Positions 25,305 through 34,009 of a stretch of DNA of 64,000 nucleotides are shown here, piece after piece (position 1 is the stretch's first letter; every line of letters starts with the position of its first letter). The DNA lies in contig CAWFRO010000004.1 of NCBI GenBank assembly GCA_963818225.1, positions 166,168 to 230,167 of the forward strand, given 5' to 3'. This DNA comes from Palsa-504 sp963818225 (GTDB lineage Bacteria; Actinomycetota; Actinomycetes; Streptosporangiales; Streptosporangiaceae). A program made the translations under genes and the position numbers. Below the pieces are notes generated by a model. It did not search any database, was not told where the DNA came from, and saw only the letters and a program-made list of their open reading frames with translations.

Positions 25305-27629
25305 GTGAGCGTGGTCACTGGCCCGAGCCCGTCCGGCGCCGTCCGCGGCGCCGAGCTGGCGATCAGCGGGATGACCTGCGCGTCGTGCGCGGCCAGGATC
25401 GAGAAGAAGCTGAACAGGCTCGACGGAGTCAGCGCGGTGGTCAACCTCGCGACCGAGACCGCGCACGTGACATTCCCGGCCGCGGTCAGGCCCGAGGATC
25501 TGATCTCGGCGGTCGAGCGGGCCGGTTACACCGCGGCCCTGGCCGTCCCGGCCGAGGCCGGGATCCCCGCCGAGCACGAGGGCGCCGAGGAAGCCGGCCG
25601 GCTCCGGCGGCTGCTGGTGTCGCTGGCCCTGGCCCTGCCGGTCGTGGCCCTGGCCATGATCCCGGCGTGGCAGTTCCGGTACTGGCAATGGGTCGCGCTG
25701 GCGCTGGCCACCCCGGTCGTGATCTGGGGGGCGTGGCCCTTCCACCGGGCCGCGCTGGCGGGCGCCCGCCATGGCGTGGCCAGCATGGACACGCTGATCT
25801 CCGTCAGCGTGGCCGCCGCGTACCTGTGGTCGCTGTACGCGCTGGTGTTCGGCCAGGCGGGCCGGGCGGGCGCGCGGATGAGCTTCGCCTGGCTGGCGCC
25901 GGGCAGCGGCGCGGATGCCACTTACCTGGAGGTCGCGTCGGGGGTGACCGCGCTGGTGCTGCTCGGCCGCTACTTCGAGGCCCGGGCCAAGCGGCGCTCG
26001 GGCGCGGCGCTGCGGGCGCTGCTGTCGCTGGGCGCCAAGGACGTCGCGGTGCGCCGCGGCGGCGCCGAGGTCCGGGTTCCGGTAGCGGAGCTGGCCGTGG
26101 GTGAAGAGTTCGTCGTCCGCCCCGGCGAGAAGATCGCCGCCGACGGGGTCGTGGTGTCGGGCCGTTCGGCCGTGGATACCTCGATGCTCACCGGCGAGCC
26201 TGTTCCGGCCGAGGTGGGCCCGGGAGAGGCGGTAACCGGCGGATGCGTGAACGCCGACGGGCGGCTGGTGATCCGCGCGACCCGGGTCGGCGCCGGTACC
26301 CAGCTCGCGCAGCTGGCCCGGCTGGTCACCGAGGCCCAGGCGGGCAAGGCGCCGGTGCAGCGGCTGGCCGACCGGATCTCGGCGGTGTTCGTGCCGGTCG
26401 TCATCGGTATCGCGGTCGTGACGCTGCTCGGGTGGCTGGCGGCGGGACAGTCGGCCGGGGCGGCGTTCACCGCCGCGGTCGCGGTGCTGATCATCGCCTG
26501 CCCGTGCGCGATGGGCCTGGCCACCCCCACCGCGATCCTGGTCGGAACCGGCCGGGGCGCTCAGCTCGGCATCGTGATCAAAGGCCCGGAGGTCCTCGAG
26601 TCGACCCGGGCCATCGACACGATCGTGCTGGACAAGACCGGCACCGTCACCACCGGCCGGATGAGCCTGACGGCGGTTACCGCCGCTCCCGGGGTAGACG
26701 CCGACGACCTGCTGCGGCTGGCCGGGGCCGTTGAGGACTCCTCCGAGCATCCGATCGCCGCCGCCATCGCGGCTGACGCCCGGGACCGGCTCGGCGGCTT
26801 GCCCGCCGTGCAGAGTTTCGTGAACGCCCGGGGCCTCGGCGTCTCGGGTGTCGTGGACGGGCTTACCGTCGCCGCCGGCCGGGCGAGCTGGCTGGAATCG
26901 CAGTGGGCGTGGCAGATCCCCGCCGGACTCGCCGCGGCAGCCGAAAAAGCGGAGGCCGCCGGGTGCACCGCCGTGTTCGCGGGCTGGGACGGGCAGGCCC
27001 GCGGCGTCCTGGTCGTCGCCGACACGGTCAAGCCCACCTCGGCGGAGGCGATCCGGCGGCTGCGGGCCCTGGGCCTGCGGCCGGTGCTGCTCACCGGCGA
27101 CAACGACCGGGCCGCCCGCGCCGCGGCCGCGGCGGTCGGCATCGGCGAGGTGATCGCCGGGGTGCTGCCCGCGGGCAAGGCCGCCGCGATCAAGCAGCTT
27201 CAGCTCCAGGGCCAGGTAGTGGCGATGGTCGGCGACGGGATCAACGACGCCGCCGCCCTGGCTCAGGCCGACCTGGGCCTGGCCCTGGGGACCGGTACCG
27301 ACGCCGCCATCGAGGCGTCCGACCTGACCCTGGTCAGCGGGGACCTGCTCGCCGTCCCGGACGCCATCATGCTGTCCCGCCGGACGCTGGCCACGATCAA
27401 GGGCAACCTGTTCTGGGCGTTCGGCTACAACACCGCGGCCATCCCGCTGGCTGCCCTCGGACTCCTCAACCCGCTGATCGCCGCCGCCGCGATGGCGTTC
27501 AGCTCAGTGTTCGTCGTCACCAACAGCCTGCGGCTACGCCGTTTCGGCCGGGGCTCGCGGTTTCCCCGGCCGTCAGCTCAGGCCGCAGCGGCCAGCATCC
27601 AACAAGAACTCGAGCAAGCCAGCTATTGA
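25305..27629 (+). CDS. copA: CopA, Cu(I)-exporting P1B-type ATPase
   Basis: 774 aa from GTG 25305, with GGAAGGAGC upstream. One N-terminal HMA domain (GMTCASCAARIEKKL), eight predicted membrane segments, the actuator TGEP, the ion-site CPC in IIACPCAMGLATP (about residue 400), the phosphorylation site DKTGT (about 444), SSEHPIA and GDGINDAAALAQADLG. This is the P1B-1 pattern: CPC in segment 6 plus YN in FGYNTAAIP and MAFSS in the last segments. It exports Cu(I) from the cytosol, powered by ATP. Third gene of the copper operon, controlled by CsoR. Confidence 0.95.
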   Translation: MSVVTGPSPSGAVRGAELAISGMTCASCAARIEKKLNRLDGVSAVVNLATETAHVTFPAAVRPEDLISAVERAGYTAALAVPAEAGIPAEHEGAEEAGRLRRLLVSLALALPVVALAMIPAWQFRYWQWVALALATPVVIWGAWPFHRAALAGARHGVASMDTLISVSVAAAYLWSLYALVFGQAGRAGARMSFAWLAPGSGADATYLEVASGVTALVLLGRYFEARAKRRSGAALRALLSLGAKDVAVRRGGAEVRVPVAELAVGEEFVVRPGEKIAADGVVVSGRSAVDTSMLTGEPVPAEVGPGEAVTGGCVNADGRLVIRATRVGAGTQLAQLARLVTEAQAGKAPVQRLADRISAVFVPVVIGIAVVTLLGWLAAGQSAGAAFTAAVAVLIIACPCAMGLATPTAILVGTGRGAQLGIVIKGPEVLESTRAIDTIVLDKTGTVTTGRMSLTAVTAAPGVDADDLLRLAGAVEDSSEHPIAAAIAADARDRLGGLPAVQSFVNARGLGVSGVVDGLTVAAGRASWLESQWAWQIPAGLAAAAEKAEAAGCTAVFAGWDGQARGVLVVADTVKPTSAEAIRRLRALGLRPVLLTGDNDRAARAAAAAVGIGEVIAGVLPAGKAAAIKQLQLQGQVVAMVGDGINDAAALAQADLGLALGTGTDAAIEASDLTLVSGDLLAVPDAIMLSRRTLATIKGNLFWAFGYNTAAIPLAALGLLNPLIAAAAMAFSSVFVVTNSLRLRRFGRGSRFPRPSAQAAAASIQQELEQASY

Positions 27630-27739
27630 TAGCAGTATCACGGTCGGCTCGCGCGTGAATGTCATGCGCTCCGCGTCCGGGTCAGGATGGACTTCCTCCC
27701 CGCCACCCGCCACTATTGGAGTGACGAAAGGGGAGTGCG

Positions 27740-28369
27740 GTGGCTGACGCGCCGTTCGTATGGGATGACCTGGCCCAGTACAAAGCTGAAGGGCGGTTCC
27801 TGGATGGGTATCCCGATGATCAGCGAACCTTCTTTGCGCCGCGGGACAATGTTCACGGGCTCCTGGTCGCGATCCTGAACAGCGCCCAGCACTCCATCGT
27901 GGTCAACATGTTCGGCTACGACGACGATGAGCTGAACAACATCATCCAGGGCAAGCTCACCGATGACAGCGTCTACGTGCAGATGAGCCTGGACCGGAGC
28001 CAGGCCAGCGGCGTGCATGAGAAACAAATCCTGGCTAAGTGGTCTAACGACGCTTTCGGCAACAGCATCGCCATCGGCACCAGTTCGGTGCACAACGCTA
28101 TCTCGCACCTGAAGATCGTGATCGTGGACGGCGTGTACACGGTGAAGGGCTCGACCAACTGGTCGTTGTCGGGCGAGCAGCAGCAAGACAACGAGCTGAC
28201 CCTGAGCCGCAACGCCGTGGTCGCCGCCGAAACCCGCGCGATTTTGGACCTCAATCACGACTTCATGCTCAAGCAGATGGTCGGCAGCAACCTCGACACG
28301 ACGAAGCTTCTGGCCGGCACGGCCAGCGGAACGACGCCGCCACTGCCCCCTAACCCGGAGGCAGATTAA
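27740..28369 (+). CDS. Single-HKD phospholipase D-like protein
   Basis: 209 aa from GTG 27740, after AAAGGGGAG. One HKD motif can be read: AISHLKIVIVDG followed by KGSTNWSLSGEQQQDNE, as in Nuc-type endonucleases and PLD proteins, which work as dimers with one motif each. The N-terminal half has LLVAILNSAQHSIVVNMFGYDDDEL, the standard strand before the catalytic domain. It may cut DNA or phosphodiester lipids; there is no signal peptide. Base composition is lower in GC than the copper genes, suggesting separate acquisition. No partner gene is adjacent. Confidence 0.8.
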   Translation: MADAPFVWDDLAQYKAEGRFLDGYPDDQRTFFAPRDNVHGLLVAILNSAQHSIVVNMFGYDDDELNNIIQGKLTDDSVYVQMSLDRSQASGVHEKQILAKWSNDAFGNSIAIGTSSVHNAISHLKIVIVDGVYTVKGSTNWSLSGEQQQDNELTLSRNAVVAAETRAILDLNHDFMLKQMVGSNLDTTKLLAGTASGTTPPLPPNPEAD

Positions 28370-28459
28370 CCTGGGCGTTGCCAGTTGGCGGTCGGGCGGC
28401 CGTGACCCTGCGCGGCCCCGGTGGGTCCCGTCGACTGACGCCCACGGCTGTGCCGCAGG

Positions 28460-28612
28460 CTACTGGTGGGAGCGTCCCGGGCGGACCTTAACCCAGACCA
28501 GGATGCCAATGACCGCCAGCAGAAGCCACGGGGAGAACAAGAGGTGAATGGCGAAGCCGAGGATGGTCAGGGCCACGATGGCGATGAGGACGAGAGCGAT
28601 AATCGCGAACAT
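28460..28612 (-). CDS. 50-aa hydrophobic membrane protein
   Basis: From ATG 28612, with GGAG ten bases upstream. The 50 residues are MFAIIALVLIAIVALTILG, then FAIHLLFSPWLLLAVIGIL and the basic tail VWVKVRPGRSHQ. This matches the pattern of the short 'hydrophobic protein' genes common in Streptomyces and relatives: two helices ending in a charged tail. The function is not known. Confidence 0.7.
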   Translation of the reverse strand: MFAIIALVLIAIVALTILGFAIHLLFSPWLLLAVIGILVWVKVRPGRSHQ

Positions 28613-28708
28613 GATAACGGGTCTCCGTTGTTGTCGCAGCGGTCGTGCTGACGTCTTAAGATTGCCGCCGCCGGCGGCCCGCGTCGATCGGGATCAACCC
28701 TGGTTCGA

Positions 28709-28737
28709 CCCTGAGATGCATCCCGCGGGCATCAGGG
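28709..28737 (-). terminator. Hairpin after the esterase gene
   Basis: CCCTGAGATGC (28709-28719) pairs with GCATCAGGG (28729-28737) with one bulged base, 48 nt beyond the esterase stop. There is no U-run. It is a plausible but weak terminator. Confidence 0.4.
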
Positions 28738-28784
28738 TCAACCCTGCCCTATGGGGCCTGCCGAACTCGGCCGCCCGTCCTGGC

Positions 28785-29816
28785 TTAGTTCTTGGCGAAC
28801 GCCGCGAGGTCGCGGGCGGTGTCGCGGCTTATCTCGGGGCAGGCAATGGTGAAGATCTCGGTGCCGTGCATTGTGCCCATGACCTGCCGGCACCGGGCCG
28901 GAACGCCGGCCCGCAGCAGGAGCCGGTAGAAATTGATGCCCTCATCGCGCAGCGGATCGCACTCGTTGACACTGATGACCGTGGGCGGGAACCCCTGAAC
29001 GTCGGTCTCAGCCGCGAAGGACGGCCAGGCCAGCGGGTTGCGCTCGGTGAAGGCCTCGATCCCGTACCCGATGGCGCCGCGGTTGTTATGCAGGTCGATC
29101 AGGATCCCGTTGTTTTCCGTAGCGGAAGGGCACTCCGGCGTCGGCCACTGGCCGGCGATATAGGGGCACATCGCATAGAGGCCCTTGATCAGGCCGAGCT
29201 CACCGTCCTGCTTGAGCTTCAGACCCGTCGCGAGGGCCAGGTTGCCGCCGCCGCTCTCGCCCGCGACGATGACGCGGGCCGGATCGATGCTCAGGTGCCG
29301 GGCGTTGGCGGCGACCCACTTCAGCCCCGACACGCAGTCGTTGAGACCGGCCGGAAATGGGGCTACCTCGGGCACCGATGAGGGCATCACCGAGTTCCGG
29401 AAGTCGACCATTACGACGGCCACGCCGTTAGCCGCGATGATCTTGCCCCAGCCGCGGTGCGCGCCGTCGTAGCAGGACATCGTGGCCATGCCGCCGCCGT
29501 GGATGTAATAGACGCAGGCGACCGCCTCGTCATGATCGGGCCTGATGACCTGGAGGTTGATCGTGTTGCCATCCGGCTCAGATACGACCTTCTCGCTGTA
29601 CACCCGCAACCCGGCCGAGGGTGCGGCGTCTTCGGTGTCGCACAGGTCCATGAACGAGCGGAGCAACTCCGCCCGCTGCCGCGCGGCCTGAGAGTTCGCT
29701 TCGGCCAGCAGCGTCTCGCGACTGTCGACGTCGCCTGCGGGTCTCACCGGGATGCCGGCCAGAATCGCCTTGAGTCTCGGGTCCAGCCTGATGTCACCGG
29801 CCACGTCGTACGCCAT
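28785..29816 (-). CDS. HSL-type alpha/beta hydrolase (esterase)
   Basis: 343 aa from ATG 29816, preceded by CAGGAGAACCTCATC. The oxyanion motif YYIHGGGMATM, nucleophile VIVAGESGGGNLALA (about Ser 183), Asp in SVNECDPLRDEG and His in VMGTMHGTEIF complete the hormone-sensitive-lipase (family IV) triad. Likely hydrolyses short esters in the cytosol. The N-terminal region (about 70 residues before the HGGG strand) is the usual cap. It is a single gene on the reverse strand next to the kinase gene. Confidence 0.9.
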   Translation of the reverse strand: MAYDVAGDIRLDPRLKAILAGIPVRPAGDVDSRETLLAEANSQAARQRAELLRSFMDLCDTEDAAPSAGLRVYSEKVVSEPDGNTINLQVIRPDHDEAVACVYYIHGGGMATMSCYDGAHRGWGKIIAANGVAVVMVDFRNSVMPSSVPEVAPFPAGLNDCVSGLKWVAANARHLSIDPARVIVAGESGGGNLALATGLKLKQDGELGLIKGLYAMCPYIAGQWPTPECPSATENNGILIDLHNNRGAIGYGIEAFTERNPLAWPSFAAETDVQGFPPTVISVNECDPLRDEGINFYRLLLRAGVPARCRQVMGTMHGTEIFTIACPEISRDTARDLAAFAKN

Positions 29817-29953
29817 GATGAGGTTCTCCTGTCACCTGCTCTGGACAGTAGACGCAAACCGCTTCGAAGTCACCAGGCTGCGCAGACCACCAGAGCCGCG
29901 CAGTCGAGGAGGATCGTGCCGCAAGAGTTGTCTCCGCACTCGGACTAAGGCCC

Positions 29954-32251
29954 TCACTGCGGGATGTTCAGGATTTCGACGGTGCCGCTGCCCTCGTCGG
30001 TTACATAGCCCTGGCGCCCGTTGGGCAGGAAGTCGATGCTCGTGGGCTGTTTCCCGGTCTTGATCGTGTCGATGACCTTGTTGGTCGCGGCGTCGATCAC
30101 CGAGACTGTGTTGTCCTCGCTGTTGGTGGCGCAGATGTAGCGCCCGTCGGGGGTGTACTCGACGTCCAGCGGTTCCCGGCCGACCGGGATCGTCGCGACG
30201 ACCTTGTCGGTCGCGGTGCTGACGATGAAGACCTCGGCGCCGCCGTAGCTCGTGACCGCCAGGCGGCTGCCGTCGGGCGAGGTGTATATGGCGTGCGGGG
30301 TATCTCCCACCGGGAACACTTTGACGACCTTGTTAGTGTTCGAGTTGATGATCGTGATCTCGCCGGACGTGTGGTTCGTGACATAAAGCAGCCCGTCCCG
30401 GCCGACCGCGATCCAGTGCGGATTCGGCGCGACGGTCATGGTGCCGACCAGCTTCTTGGTGGCTGTGTTGATCACGTCAATATCGTCCTGGCCCGGGCCG
30501 CTCATTGCCGTCATGGCGCCGCTCATCGTCATGCTGTTGTGGTTCGGCACGTAGAGGTACTGGTGGTTCGGGCTGACCTGCGAGGGACCCGGCGTGTGGT
30601 TGGTCACCGGCACCTGGCCCGTCACCTGGCCGGTAGCGGTGTCGATGAACACAATGACAGGTACCGAGCCGCCCGCGCCGTAGACGCTCACGTAGGCCGT
30701 TTTCCCGTCATCGGAGAACGAGATGAACTGGGGCGGTCCCTCCGGAATCGGGATGGTCTTGGATATCTTGTCAGTGACGGTGTCGAGCACCATGATCGCC
30801 TTCGCCCCCACGTTGGCGATGTAGGCGAACTTGCCGTTCGGCGCGACCTCGACGTAGCTGGGGTTCTGCCCGACCTGTATCTTCCCCGCCAGCGTCGGAA
30901 CGGCGAGGCTAGGCGCGCTGCTCGGGCTCTGCGTAGCAGCAGCGCCGCCCTTTTTCGTCCCGGGCGAGGCCACGACGACGACGAGCACGATCGCAACTGC
31001 CAGTGCCACGGCTGCGGCCAGAATCGGCACGCCAAGGCGGCGCCACGCAGGTCTGCGCGCCGACCCGTCGGGCGCCCCGCCAGAGGGTGGACCGCTACCG
31101 TCTGGATGGAGACTGTTGCCCTGGGGCCTGTTCTCAGGCGGCTGTGTGTCGCCCCGATCGCCGACGCGGTCTGCCGCCGCCGTTTGCGTCAGGCGGTAAG
31201 GGACGCCCGTGGCGAGGCCGTCCGGTTCGGGGCCCGGCGGCTCGGCCACGTCAGGCCGGTCTGCGGTGGTCGCGGCCCGGCGCGTTGGATCCGGTGTTCC
31301 GGTCGATGAGTGAGGCTGCAGATCCACCGTCTGCGGAGCCGGCGCCTCGGGCGGCGCGGCTTCGCGGGCCGCTGCTGCTGTTCCGGCTGGTGTATGAGGC
31401 TGCGGATCTGTCCTTTGCGGAGCCGGCGCCTCGTCCAGCAAGGCTGTGCGGGCCGCCGCTGCCAGCGCGCCAGCGGTCGCAAAGCGGTCCTTCGGGTCTT
31501 TGGCCATACCGCGGGCAATCACGGCATCCAAGGCCGGCGGTATGCCCTCGACCAGGCTGCTGGCCTCCGGCGGATCAGCGTAGAGCTGGGCATACATCAG
31601 CGCGGGCAGATCTCTGTCCCCGAAGGGTGGTGCGCCGGTCAGGCACTCGTGCAGCAAGCAAGCCAGGGAATAGATATCGGCGCGGCCGTCGACATCGTGA
31701 CCGATGAATCGTTCCGGGGCCATGTAGTGCAGCGTTCCGATCGTTACCCCGGTGTTTGTCAGTGGTGTCTGCCGGCCGCCGATCATGCGGGCTATACCGA
31801 AGTCGACCACGTAAACGAAGTCGCTCGATGTGACCAGGATGTTCGAAGGCTTGATGTCGCGGTGAACGAGGTGGTCAGCGTGTGCGGCATCCAGGGCCTC
31901 GGCGACCTGGCTGATAAGGTACACAGCTCGCTGCGGCGCGATCCGGCCGTTCGTCTCGAGCAGCGTGCCGATGTCAGCACCGTCCACCAAGCGCATGTCA
32001 ATGAAGAGCTGGCCATCGATCTCGCCGAAATCGTGAATGGGAATGACGTGCGGGTCCCGCAGTCGCGCAGCGACGTTCGATTCACGCCGGAATCGGGCGA
32101 GGTACTCCTGGTCACTGGACAAGGCTTCGGGCAGGAGCTTGAGGGCGACGTACCGGTCACGGTGTGTGTCGTATGCCTTATACACATCTCCCATTCCGCC
32201 GGCACCCAGCAGCGACTCAAGGCGATAGTTTCCGACTTGCCTTAGGGTCAC
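29954..32251 (-). CDS. Membrane Ser/Thr kinase with external beta-propeller
   Basis: 765 aa from GTG 32251. The kinase domain (about 1-270) is complete: GAGGMGDVYKAYD, VALKLL, HRDIKPSNILV, DFGIAR, GTLHYMAPE. A Pro/Ala-rich linker with two 28-residue repeats (APAPQRTDPQPHTPAG, APAPQTVDLQPHSSTG) leads to one membrane helix (about 405-428, ILAAAVALAVAIVLVVVV). The outside part (about 440-765) is a YncE/NHL-like propeller with repeated VxxTIPVG, ..SPDG and ITIINSNTNKVV units. This is the PknD-type architecture: an extracellular sensor coupled to a cytosolic kinase. The ligand is unknown and no substrate or phosphatase gene is adjacent. Confidence 0.92.
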   Translation of the reverse strand: MTLRQVGNYRLESLLGAGGMGDVYKAYDTHRDRYVALKLLPEALSSDQEYLARFRRESNVAARLRDPHVIPIHDFGEIDGQLFIDMRLVDGADIGTLLETNGRIAPQRAVYLISQVAEALDAAHADHLVHRDIKPSNILVTSSDFVYVVDFGIARMIGGRQTPLTNTGVTIGTLHYMAPERFIGHDVDGRADIYSLACLLHECLTGAPPFGDRDLPALMYAQLYADPPEASSLVEGIPPALDAVIARGMAKDPKDRFATAGALAAAARTALLDEAPAPQRTDPQPHTPAGTAAAAREAAPPEAPAPQTVDLQPHSSTGTPDPTRRAATTADRPDVAEPPGPEPDGLATGVPYRLTQTAAADRVGDRGDTQPPENRPQGNSLHPDGSGPPSGGAPDGSARRPAWRRLGVPILAAAVALAVAIVLVVVVASPGTKKGGAAATQSPSSAPSLAVPTLAGKIQVGQNPSYVEVAPNGKFAYIANVGAKAIMVLDTVTDKISKTIPIPEGPPQFISFSDDGKTAYVSVYGAGGSVPVIVFIDTATGQVTGQVPVTNHTPGPSQVSPNHQYLYVPNHNSMTMSGAMTAMSGPGQDDIDVINTATKKLVGTMTVAPNPHWIAVGRDGLLYVTNHTSGEITIINSNTNKVVKVFPVGDTPHAIYTSPDGSRLAVTSYGGAEVFIVSTATDKVVATIPVGREPLDVEYTPDGRYICATNSEDNTVSVIDAATNKVIDTIKTGKQPTSIDFLPNGRQGYVTDEGSGTVEILNIPQ
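31297..31464. repeat. Two 84-bp direct repeats in the kinase linker
   Basis: Copies 31297-31380 and 31381-31464 share long identical stretches (for example GCGGAGCCGGCGCCTCG). They encode the 28-residue linker repeats of the kinase, an in-frame duplication. Confidence 0.75.
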
Positions 32252-32438
32252 GAGAACCGCCCCACACTAATGTCACTCCATCAAGCCTGTGCATCGCTTA
32301 CGCTAGATCCTATTGAACCGCCCCGGTGAGTCCGCTGTCTGGTGCATGGGATGTCGGCACATGCCGCTTCCGGCGCGGTCGGCTGAGATGATCTTGCTTG
32401 GCCTTCCGCTGCGGGCAGGACGAGCGTGAAATTACTTC

Positions 32439-32960
32439 ATGGATGAAGAACTGCGGCGGCAGCTGCTGGTCCGCCGTGATGAGGATCAGCGGATCCGCAC
32501 GCTGGTAGCCCCGCCCCGAGGACAGCACGAGGTCAGGCTGCGCGACGAGGTAGCGGCAGAGTGGCAGCGCATCGACGAGGACAACACCCGCTGGCTCGGC
32601 GAGCTCCTCAGCGCTCGGGGCTGGCCGGGGCGGACGCTGGTCGGCGAGGACGGCGCCGCGGCGGCGTGGCTGCTGGCCCAGCACGCGGACGGCGATCCTG
32701 TCCGGCAGCATGCGTTCCTGGATGCCCTCCGCGGCTCGGTCGACCAGGGTGAGGCGTCCCCGGCGCACCTGGCCTATCTGGAGGATCGGGTTCGGGTCAA
32801 TGCGGGGCAGCCCCAGTTGTACGGGACCCAGTTCACCGTGACCGATGGACATTTCGGGCCGCGCCCGATTGAGGATCCGCACCAGTTGGACGAGCGCCGC
32901 GCAGAAGCCGGGCTTGAACCGTTCGCTGACTACGAAGCCCGAATGCGCGGCCTGTCATAG
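32439..32960 (+). CDS. DUF6624-type protein
   Basis: 173 aa from ATG 32439. The family pattern DxxNTRWLGELLSARGWPGRTLVGEDGA, then HLAYLEDRVRVNAGQPQLYGTQF and PIEDPHQLDERRAEAGLEPF, is complete. DUF6624 proteins are cytosolic and of unknown function; I know no experimental role. It is convergent with the VapC gene. The ribosome site is not evident. Confidence 0.75.
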   Translation: MDEELRRQLLVRRDEDQRIRTLVAPPRGQHEVRLRDEVAAEWQRIDEDNTRWLGELLSARGWPGRTLVGEDGAAAAWLLAQHADGDPVRQHAFLDALRGSVDQGEASPAHLAYLEDRVRVNAGQPQLYGTQFTVTDGHFGPRPIEDPHQLDERRAEAGLEPFADYEARMRGLS

Positions 32961-33040
32961 CGAGTGCCGCCTACATGGCCTCCGGCACCTGACCGGCATC
33001 CGACCTTGAACCCGGACTTTGGGAGTCGTCCGGAAAGAAG

Positions 33041-33490
33041 TCATACCCCGGCCTGGTCCGCATCGTTGGCCATGACGGCGGGCGGGGGCATGTTCAGGCG
33101 TTCCATGGGCTGACCGGTGATCTCGGTGATGAGGTCGAAGTCCTTATCGAGATGCAGTACCGTCAGCCCAGCGAGTTCAGCAGTCGCAGCGATGATCAGA
33201 TCTGGTATTGACGGAGCACTACGCTGGCCCCGGTCCGCGAGTACGGTCAGAATCTCCACGGCCCGGTCCTCGATGGCCGGGGTCAGGTATTCCACCGGCA
33301 TGGACGACAGCGGGGGTTGCTGGAGCGCTGCTCGCAAGTTGGTGCCTGACCGGGCTGAATAGCCGGTTTCGAGGCGGGTCACTGTGGTGATCCGGACCAG
33401 TCCGCGTCCGATCCGCGCAGCCCACTCGGCGGCATCCGGGCTCGCGGCCAGGCGGACCAGTGCGGATTTGTCGATCAGCCAGGTGGTCAC
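33041..33490 (-). CDS. vapC: VapC-like PIN-domain toxin
   Basis: 149 aa from GTG 33490, sharing GTGA with the antitoxin remnant. The PIN motif starts TTWLIDKSALVRL (acidic D7), has RLETGYSARSG (Glu) and ends PSIPDLIIAATAELAGLTVLHLDKDFDLI with the second acidic cluster. These residues bind Mg in the RNA-cutting site. The toxin looks intact, while the 5' part of its antitoxin gene has been replaced, so expression or toxicity is doubtful. Confidence 0.85.
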   Translation of the reverse strand: MTTWLIDKSALVRLAASPDAAEWAARIGRGLVRITTVTRLETGYSARSGTNLRAALQQPPLSSMPVEYLTPAIEDRAVEILTVLADRGQRSAPSIPDLIIAATAELAGLTVLHLDKDFDLITEITGQPMERLNMPPPAVMANDADQAGV

Positions 33491-33636
33491 GTCCAGGCCT
33501 GAGACATCACGTCCGGATCGGCCAGGTCAGCGAAGGTGCCAGCAAGCCGTGCCAGGTCCTCCACGCTGACCGGAGAAGCTGTTGCGGCGTCTTGTGCCAG
33601 GCGGCGGCGCACGTACTCGCTCCGGGACAGGCCAAG
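33487..33636 (-). pseudogene. vapB: VapB antitoxin, N-terminus missing
   Basis: The reverse strand from about 33636 reads LGLSRSEYVRRRLAQDA, then SVEDLARLAGTFADLADPDVMSQAWT, a typical C-terminal part of VapB antitoxins with the toxin-binding tail. The usual first 25 or so residues, which carry the DNA-binding strand, are absent: upstream of LGLSR the frame enters sequence that on the other strand encodes an integrase fragment. An open frame to 33774 exists but its N-terminal 47 residues are not antitoxin-like. Confidence 0.75.
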
Positions 33637-33786
33637 CGGGCGCGGCTGGCAATAGCCGCCTACCTCGCCCGCGTCAAAGGCTCCTCCCGGGAGCACACCG
33701 AATCCGATCTGCGCTGCTACTTGTCCTGGTCCGCCGAACGCGACCTGGACCCGCTGGTTGCCAAGCGGCCGCACCTGGAGCCGTAG
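33633..33786 (+). pseudogene. Tyrosine recombinase (integrase) N-terminal fragment
   Basis: The forward strand reads AKRARLAIAAYLARVKGSSREHTESDLRCYLSW, then RDLDPLVAKRPHLEP and a stop. This is the SAM-like N-terminal (core-binding) domain of phage-type integrases, which normally continue with a catalytic R..H-R..Y domain that is absent here. The fragment begins where the VapB homology ends, so the two meet at a recombination junction. Confidence 0.7.
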
Positions 33787-34009
33787 GCGCCGTGCTGTCG
33801 TACCCGAGCGTCAGCTACTCATGGTCGCCACAGGGGAGTGCCCTGTTCGGTAGGAGACCGGCCTTGGTCTTCGGCCGGTCACTCGTCACGCGTCATCATT
33901 GGTGGTGGGACGGGGTGGCCGGCGCGGCCCGGATGCGGACGAGATCGTCGGCCTGGGCGAGCCGACGGCGCTGCTTCGGGGGCCGTGACGGTTTGGGAGA
34001 ATGGGCTGC

